Of a DNA stretch of 64,000 nucleotides, positions 58,635-64,000 are shown one piece after another. Positions within the stretch are counted from its first letter, which is position 1; each line of letters starts with the position of its first letter. The stretch comes from Pleodorina starrii (Eukaryota; Chlorophyta; Chlorophyceae; Chlamydomonadales; Volvocaceae), in the NCBI GenBank assembly GCA_030267565.1, contig BRXU01000005.1:4343501-4407500 (forward strand), given 5' to 3'. Both the position numbers and the translations under genes were made by a program. The notes under the pieces were generated by a model. It did no database searches, was not told where the DNA came from, and worked only from the letters and a program-made list of their open reading frames with translations.

Positions 58635-59212
58635 GGCTGCGCGCCACGCGCCGCCCGTCGGGAGGGGCGGCCGTCGTGGCGGGCGATTTGGGTTCGGGCC
58701 TGCTGCAGTTGGCCCAGAGCAGCGACGATGAAGGAGCGCACGTGCCCGGGGGTGGGGTGCAGGCCCGGCAGGAATGGGGCCAGGGAGCGCAGATGGTCGT
58801 GGTAGACCTTCAGAAATGCGCCGGCAGAGCTGAGATTGCCGGTCTGAGCTTGGAAGGCGGGCTCCAGGGTGGAGTGGGCCGCTGCCAGCACCTCGGGCTG
58901 CACATGCGGGCACCGTGGGGACAGATAGCTGTGGTTCTCGCGCAGGAGGAGGGCGTCCAGTTCCATTGCGCCGAGGGGCGCTGGGGGCGACAGGTCCAGC
59001 TGGTGCAGTGCCCGGCGGCAGAAGGCGACCACGACGGGGCGGGGATCGACGAGCTCCGGAGACTCCAGTCGGGGGTGGTGGCGGATGAAGAGCTTTCGCA
59101 GAACCGCCTGGAAGGCGATGGACGAGCAGGCGGGGTGGGGGCATGCCGCGAAGTAGTCCACGAACTGGTCGTGGTACCCTGCCCGCCCCCGCTGCCCAAC
59201 CCCCCCCAGACC
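58631..59212 (-). CDS. LINE ORF1, 3' part (5'-truncated)
   Basis: Open for about 193 codons up to a TAA at 59215-59213. Sequence such as VDYFAACPHPACSSIAFQAV, ELVDPRPVVVAFCRRALHQL and HLRSLAPFLPGLHPTPGHVR looks like a compact helical nucleic-acid-binding ORF1 end, but no named domain was recognised. Its TGA overlaps the ATG of ORF2 (ATGA at 58634-58631), which suggests termination-reinitiation. The N-terminal part is lost at the junction with the neighbouring element. Confidence 0.65.
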   Translation of the reverse strand, partial: GLGGVGQRGRAGYHDQFVDYFAACPHPACSSIAFQAVLRKLFIRHHPRLESPELVDPRPVVVAFCRRALHQLDLSPPAPLGAMELDALLLRENHSYLSPRCPHVQPEVLAAAHSTLEPAFQAQTGNLSSAGAFLKVYHDHLRSLAPFLPGLHPTPGHVRSFIVAALGQLQQARTQIARHDGRPSRRAARGAQP

Positions 59213-59277
59213 TTACCCCAAGCTCCTGGAGCCGGATCCAACTACCCGTACAAAAAGAGAGCAAAACCAAAGCACGC

Positions 59278-62200
59278 ATGGAGATGGAGGCGACGCTCAC
59301 AGAGGCCGTCACTCACCTGTTAGCCGCACTCAGACCCGCACACGAAACCATATCGGCAGCATCCGCGCGACTGGAGCGTGCGGCGAGCAAAGAGGACGCA
59401 AGGCAGATCCTGACCCACCTGCGCGATCACGAAGCCGTCCAAACAACGAACGTCGACACTCTCAGCCACGAGCTCGGATCACTTCTGCTGCGGTGCCTCA
59501 GGATCCTTGAAAGCCACTGCCAGCACAAGCCCCCCCGCACGGGGCGCCTGCACGCACGAAGAGGCACCGGCAAGCGAATCACCCGTCTGTACGGCGAACA
59601 CAAGGCGCTGAAATGCGAACTCACCCGCATACTACGCGCGCCACGGCCGGACACCCCATCCCACCCGGCACCCGGCGCCCCGCACGCGGAAAACACCGAC
59701 GCAGAGACCCTACAACCCCCCACCCGACCCACCCCGCTGACCACCCCTGCAAACCCCAACCCACCTGAGGGTACGACAGCCCACACGCGCGAAAACCCGG
59801 AGCTCCAAGAAACACCAGAGACCCGCGCCCTGCGTGCCGCAATAAGAGCAAAGGGAGGGGAAATTAAGAAGTTGACTACGGAAACCCGTAAATTACATGC
59901 GAGCAAAGCCAGGAAACAATTTCAGAGCCTCCTAGCCAAGAAACCGAAACACGCACACAAACAAATTCTCGAGCCCGACGATCAGCCACGCGGCATAACG
60001 GCCATTCGCCACCCCGCCGATGGGCATTTGTGCACAACTTCGGACGGCATCCTCGACGCACTCCACACGCACTTCGTGCTCCTAGCCCGGCCCATCTCCG
60101 GACCCCGCACTGGCAAATACCTCCCGAGCGAAGCCCCGCGGAACTACCCCTGGGAGACGCCGGGAGCGCCGGACCCTCTACGACGTGGTTTAGCCCAATG
60201 GGAAAGCGCACCCCCGTCCCTCCTCCCTGGCATATTAGACCCATGTAACTTCCGCGCATGCTTAGACCATCTCGCCCGCAACAAAGCCCCCGGGCCAGAC
60301 GGCATACCCAACGAGCTGCTACAGACACTCCCCACCGACCTCCAAACCGCAATCCACCACCTGATCACAGTCATGTGGGTCAAGGCCGAAATCCCCCCGC
60401 ACTGGACGCAATCAGACACGGTACTCATTCCCAAAAAGGGCGACCCACTCCTCATCAAGAACAAACGCCCCATCGCCCTGGCAAACACACTCTACAAACT
60501 ATACACCAGCCACATTACGTTTAATATCGTCACCTTTAGTGAACAAGCGCACATCTTCACGGAAGCCCAGGAAGGGTACCTCCGACAGCGTAACACGGAG
60601 CGGCAGATCCAAAACGTACTACACGCCATCGAGGACGCCGGCCTAACCAGCCGTGACCTCTACTTACTATATATCGATTTCACATCGGCATTTAACACCA
60701 TCGATCACGACAAATTACTTATGATCATGTACGACCTAGGATATCCGGAGGACCTCATCGCGGTGGTCGCGAACCTGTACTCGCACGCCACCACACGCAT
60801 ACGCACCGAACATGGCTGCACCGCGGAGATTGCAATCGAACGCGGCACAATTCAGGGCGATACACTATCACCCGTACTGTTCATCATTTACATGGAGCCA
60901 CTCCTAAGATGGCTACACAGCGGAGGCCGAGGATACCGCTACGGCTGCCTCCAAGCGGACGAAAATGACCGACACCACTTTAGCTCGGGGGCCTTTGCGG
61001 ACGACCTAGTGATCCTCACGAACACCGTGTCTGACATGCGCACACAGAGCACAAAAATAGAGCGCTACGCCCGCTGGGGAGCACTCAAGGTCAACGTAGG
61101 CAAGTGCCAACTGCAGGGCATTCTGCACGGCCGCGCGCGTTCCGATACTGATCTGAGTAGGGGCCCCGGTACGCAAAAATACAGGGCCGTCGTAGAACGT
61201 CTCCTGAAAAACCAAATTCGGATCGATGGCGTACCCATCCCGTACGAACCCCCAACAGGATCGTATAAATACCTCGGCGTACACATCACCCCTACTCTGG
61301 ATTGGACGACACAGGTGGCCTACACTCGCGCTGAAATCGACCGACGGGGGCAAAGCATACAAAACTCTCTCGCGACCCCAGATCAACGCATAAACATGAT
61401 CAAAACCCTCATTCACCCCTTTGTGGCGTACAGCCTGCCCACTATGGCGTACACCCCGCACGACATCGCCAGCCTCGACGCCCAAATCGCCGGCATAGCC
61501 AAACGCAGCTACGGACTAAAAATGGGCTTCCCAACCCGCGCCATCCTCGGCCCCATATCGCGACTAGGTCTGGGGGTGGGCACCCTACGTACCCTTTATG
61601 CGGTCAGAGCGGCGAAGACGCTTGTCCTGTCCCTCAACGACAAGGGACGCCTTGGGGCAGTAACCCGAGCCCTCCTGCACCTGCAGAGCCGATACATGGG
61701 CACCATACCAGTGCACACATTCAAACGCGAATGCCGGCACTATACCACACTCAAACAACTTGCTCTCGTGCATGAAGCCGGTATCGAACTCACGGACAAA
61801 GGCAGCACCTATGAGCCGGCAGCAGGCAGCCTCATTCACCTGATCGGGGCGCACAACCCGACGGCCGAGCCCAAGGATCTCACGCTCCTCTTCCGATGCA
61901 TACAGCCCCTGCTGGAACTTGGCCTGGACCTCAGGGCCCTGAAAGACAAAAACACGGGAGCGCATCTCATCACCACCGACCAGCTGCAACGCATCGGTGG
62001 CAGGAAGGTGGGCCCACGCCATCAGATAGCCCTAAACCAGCTCAGCCTCACCCTGAATGCTGACCCCAGTGTTCGCACCCGGGCGCCGCGCCACAGAGGT
62101 GTAGCACCCTTACCCCCCGAACTACGACTCCTCCCGGACGGCCCACATCTAACCGATCTTGCGATGGAAGCGACAAGACCCACCCCCATCCCCCACGGAA

Positions 62201-62364
62201 CCCTAAGGAAGTACGTACTGGCCAAACCCCGCGACCCGGCCGACACCGTTCCGGCCACCCCAGCTGACAAGGGGTTGGTGTCGGCTTCCTTGAAGCCGGA
62301 AAAAGGGTGGGGCCCCACTAAATCCGTACGGGTTAAGTTGAGTGCTAGGGTGGCGAGGGCGTGA
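59278..62364 (+). CDS. Reverse transcriptase of a second non-LTR-type retroelement
   Basis: Uninterrupted frame, 1028 aa from MEMEATLTEAV; it is also open upstream to 59143, but that part overlaps LINE DNA. The N-terminal 250 residues are helical and Pro/Thr-rich. RT blocks: LARNKAPGPDGIPNELLQ, SDTVLIPKKGDPLL, RPIALANTLYKLY, EAQEGYLRQRNTERQIQ, YLLYIDFTSAFNTIDHDKL, GTIQGDTLSPVLFIIYMEP and the catalytic GAFADDLVIL. Then KVNVGKCQLQG and a thumb region (YKYLGVHITPTLDW). The C-terminal 350 residues (MIKTLIHPFVAYSLPTMAYT) are typical post-RT sequence. No APE or restriction-like endonuclease and no Cys/His finger are recognisable. The coding strand is rich in A and C, unlike host genes and the LINE. 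The clade was not assigned. Confidence 0.85.
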   Translation: MEMEATLTEAVTHLLAALRPAHETISAASARLERAASKEDARQILTHLRDHEAVQTTNVDTLSHELGSLLLRCLRILESHCQHKPPRTGRLHARRGTGKRITRLYGEHKALKCELTRILRAPRPDTPSHPAPGAPHAENTDAETLQPPTRPTPLTTPANPNPPEGTTAHTRENPELQETPETRALRAAIRAKGGEIKKLTTETRKLHASKARKQFQSLLAKKPKHAHKQILEPDDQPRGITAIRHPADGHLCTTSDGILDALHTHFVLLARPISGPRTGKYLPSEAPRNYPWETPGAPDPLRRGLAQWESAPPSLLPGILDPCNFRACLDHLARNKAPGPDGIPNELLQTLPTDLQTAIHHLITVMWVKAEIPPHWTQSDTVLIPKKGDPLLIKNKRPIALANTLYKLYTSHITFNIVTFSEQAHIFTEAQEGYLRQRNTERQIQNVLHAIEDAGLTSRDLYLLYIDFTSAFNTIDHDKLLMIMYDLGYPEDLIAVVANLYSHATTRIRTEHGCTAEIAIERGTIQGDTLSPVLFIIYMEPLLRWLHSGGRGYRYGCLQADENDRHHFSSGAFADDLVILTNTVSDMRTQSTKIERYARWGALKVNVGKCQLQGILHGRARSDTDLSRGPGTQKYRAVVERLLKNQIRIDGVPIPYEPPTGSYKYLGVHITPTLDWTTQVAYTRAEIDRRGQSIQNSLATPDQRINMIKTLIHPFVAYSLPTMAYTPHDIASLDAQIAGIAKRSYGLKMGFPTRAILGPISRLGLGVGTLRTLYAVRAAKTLVLSLNDKGRLGAVTRALLHLQSRYMGTIPVHTFKRECRHYTTLKQLALVHEAGIELTDKGSTYEPAAGSLIHLIGAHNPTAEPKDLTLLFRCIQPLLELGLDLRALKDKNTGAHLITTDQLQRIGGRKVGPRHQIALNQLSLTLNADPSVRTRAPRHRGVAPLPPELRLLPDGPHLTDLAMEATRPTPIPHGTLRKYVLAKPRDPADTVPATPADKGLVSASLKPEKGWGPTKSVRVKLSARVARA

Positions 62365-63172
62365 AGTAGTGTGAGAGTGTCGACATTCCTGCTGATAGGC
62401 AGCCAGAGCTTTATATCTGAAATGCCTGCGGCTTCAGCAATCCGACCCATGTTTAGCATCACGCGCCGTCTCGGCACTGTGCAACTCTTCCGGCCAGCGC
62501 ATTGGCTGAAGTTACTTGACAGTAGACATGGAGTGTATCATTTACACATCACGCAGGCTGACTTGCCAATAGAAGGACAGCGGAACTGTTTGCGAGGGTT
62601 GCGACGACGTGCAGTTGCCGACGAGAGTGCACAGGCTTCGCTACTGAGGTATTCGCCGTAGAGGAGGCTTGACTGCTTTAACATTAGGACAGGGAATGTA
62701 GAAGTCCATCCCTAGGTTGCCGACTGGACTTGTTGGGCGGCCCGCTGAAGACCGCTGCATCATGCGTGCATTTGCGGCTTGGCGTCCAACGACCAGCAGT
62801 TTGCCCCTCATGGTTTGCTCCTTGCAACCTTTGTAATCGAAATTTGCGTCAAGTCGGTCGGACCGGGTAGCAGAGCTGTGGTGTGGTCGCGGGAAGAATG
62901 TTCGCAATGCAAACATAGTTGGTTGCCGAAACGAAGATTCATTTCACGCCGTCATGTCAGAAATCCACTTTGAGGAACGATGAATCTTCTGGAAATAATT
63001 ATAGGCCGAGAGGCGTTGGTTTGACCTCGGCCTCGGTCCATGGAGACTGCCGAACTGGTTTTTACTCGTGCGATGTTGGGTTCCAATAATAAATTTACCG
63101 TGCAATAAAGAATGTAATCTTTTACTTATGCAGTATTTCCGTTGGCCGAGATTCTGCACTTTTGTTAGGACA
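62365..63172. other. No supported gene
   Basis: Lower-GC DNA after the RT stop. No poly(A) tail or terminal repeat was found to mark the end of the second retroelement. Short frames at 62641-62916 (minus) and 62779-62973 (plus) have no recognisable content. Confidence 0.4.
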
Positions 63173-63240
63173 CCACAGTTCACAGTCCACAGTCCACAGT
63201 CCACAGTCCACAGTCCACAGTCCACAGTTCACAGGCCACA
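63173..63240. repeat. CACAGTC heptamer tandem repeat, about 9 units
   Basis: Six perfect CACAGTC units flanked by variants CACAGTT and CACAGGC. Simple satellite; no spacers, so not CRISPR. Confidence 0.9.
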
Positions 63241-63241
63241 C

Positions 63242-64000
63242 GGACATGGGCAATCCTACAGGGCGGGGCCCCCCCGGGCGCTTCGCGCTGGGGCCCCGCC
63301 CAAAAACCCACCCCCTCGCCCAGGCCCAACAACCCCTCGTGTGGCGACGGCAACCCAAACCGCGGCAGCATCGTCCGGCACCGCAACAACCCTCGAGGCA
63401 CGACACCCCGCCGCCCGGCCAGCCGCCAGGCGCCACCAGCCGCAGCGAAAGACCGATAGTGAGCTGCTCAAAGCATACCTCCTTCGGCAGAACCTGAAAC
63501 CAGTCGACGGTATCACAGATGCCGAGGCCATTGGGTTGGACCCCCGGCAAACCCCACTTACCCTTCAGCACTGCGAATGAATCCTGTGCCACCCACTCCA
63601 CCGGGGCCTCACGTCCCAAGTAGGCTCCGCCGAACGGCTACTCCACATGCTCCATGGGGAGACGGCGTGGCCTGCGGGGACACCAACCCAGCATGGCCTT
63701 AGCATCACACAGCTTCTCTTCGGGGACCAAGAGAGGGTAGCATGTATCAAGGCGGAAATCTGGAAACGGGTCGCCGTCAGCGCTCCGAACCCCAAGCGAC
63801 AACACACAACCGACTCGGCTACCCAACACACACACCGAACGTACTACCAGGTTGAATGGGAACGTACTGTCATCACTAAAGGGGCAATAGCACTGTACAC
63901 CGAGAATGGCTACCACCCGAAGGCAGTGCACCGGTACGAAACCCCCACCGCCCCCACTCACCCCGAAATGATAGTCGAGGTAGAATGGGCCCCCACCGAA
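63242..64000 (+). pseudogene. Retroelement-like ORF with one in-frame TGA, runs off the window
   Basis: One reading frame from the heptamer repeat to the window end, broken only by TGA at 63578-63580. Before the stop: RKTDSELLKAYLLRQNLKPV and LDPRQTPLTLQHC. After it: ILCHPLHRG (Cys/His), LLHMLHGETAWPAGTP, IKAEIWKRVAVSAPNPK and ENGYHPKAVHRYETP. No start codon is visible in frame. The A/C-rich coding strand is like that of the reverse transcriptase at 59278-62364, so it could be another ORF of the same element type. Function unknown. Confidence 0.45.

Larger units (their letters stand above)
52345..59212 (-). mobile_element. L1-like non-LTR retrotransposon, near full-length, 5'-truncated
   Basis: Minus-strand element: truncated ORF1 (58631-59212), ORF2 (58634-53805), about 1.45 kb of 3'UTR containing a minisatellite, and terminus CCCTCGCAG followed by A9 (52353-52345). 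An APE-type endonuclease plus RT plus C-terminal Cys/His motif and a poly(A) tail place it in the L1 superfamily. The 5' junction is near 59175-59215, where a second retroelement begins on the other strand. No target-site duplication could be assigned. Confidence 0.85.

Noticed and set aside
59143..59277. Upstream ATG at 59143 as start of the second RT
   Set aside because: The first part of that frame lies in antisense LINE ORF1 sequence, so the in-frame Met at 59278 is preferred.
63173..63240. Possible CRISPR-like array
   Set aside because: Contiguous 7-bp units with no spacers, in a eukaryotic genome.

Overview
The window looks like nuclear DNA of a volvocine green alga (Chlamydomonas/Volvox type). 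The evidence is high GC, Ala/Gly/Gln-rich proteins, many short GT-AG introns, GCC/GCG-biased codons, a plastid-transit-like N-terminus, a TGTAA poly(A) motif, ankyrin proteins of a type I recall as common in these algae, and an L1-like LINE. All gene models were built by eye from open frames, splice sites and phase continuity; no search was run.

Host gene region, 1-37,155. The minus strand carries the 5' part of a filamin-repeat membrane protein (1291-2643), next to a 170-bp TAA microsatellite. A two-exon ankyrin protein lies at 5458-7420. A TrmJ/SpoU-type RNA methyltransferase (minus, 9382-11187) is divergent from an unrecognised 8-exon gene for about 1330 aa (11486-18498). Next come a 7-exon TDRD3/RMI1-like gene with a UIM-like helix and RGG tail (19022-23714), a probable plastid coiled-coil protein (24944-26303), and a 9-exon SMYD-type SET methyltransferase on the minus strand (28516-37155). 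Its first intron appears to be GC-AG.

Accessory region, 37,156-47,340. This part is less GC-rich and dominated by repeats. A spliced gene coding tandem Glu/Ala repeats and a coiled-coil C-terminus (37,636-40,082) has its 3' third duplicated in inverse orientation, giving a 3.35-kb near-perfect palindrome (39,077-42,422). The second copy has decayed. Beyond it are in-frame minisatellites and a degenerate gag-like retroelement ORF with 81-bp repeats in both orientations.

Retroelement cluster, 47,341-64,000. A minus-strand L1-like LINE with an intact endonuclease-reverse transcriptase ORF2 (53,805-58,634) overlaps a 5'-truncated ORF1 by ATGA and ends in a poly(A) tail at 52,345-52,353. Upstream of its 3' end is a mosaic of LINE ORF2 and 3'UTR pieces in both orientations. 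Several joins carry homopolymer tails, and two look like tail-only insertions with target-site duplications. Head-to-head with the LINE is a second, different reverse transcriptase ORF (plus, to 62,364). The window ends in an open frame broken by one in-frame TGA.
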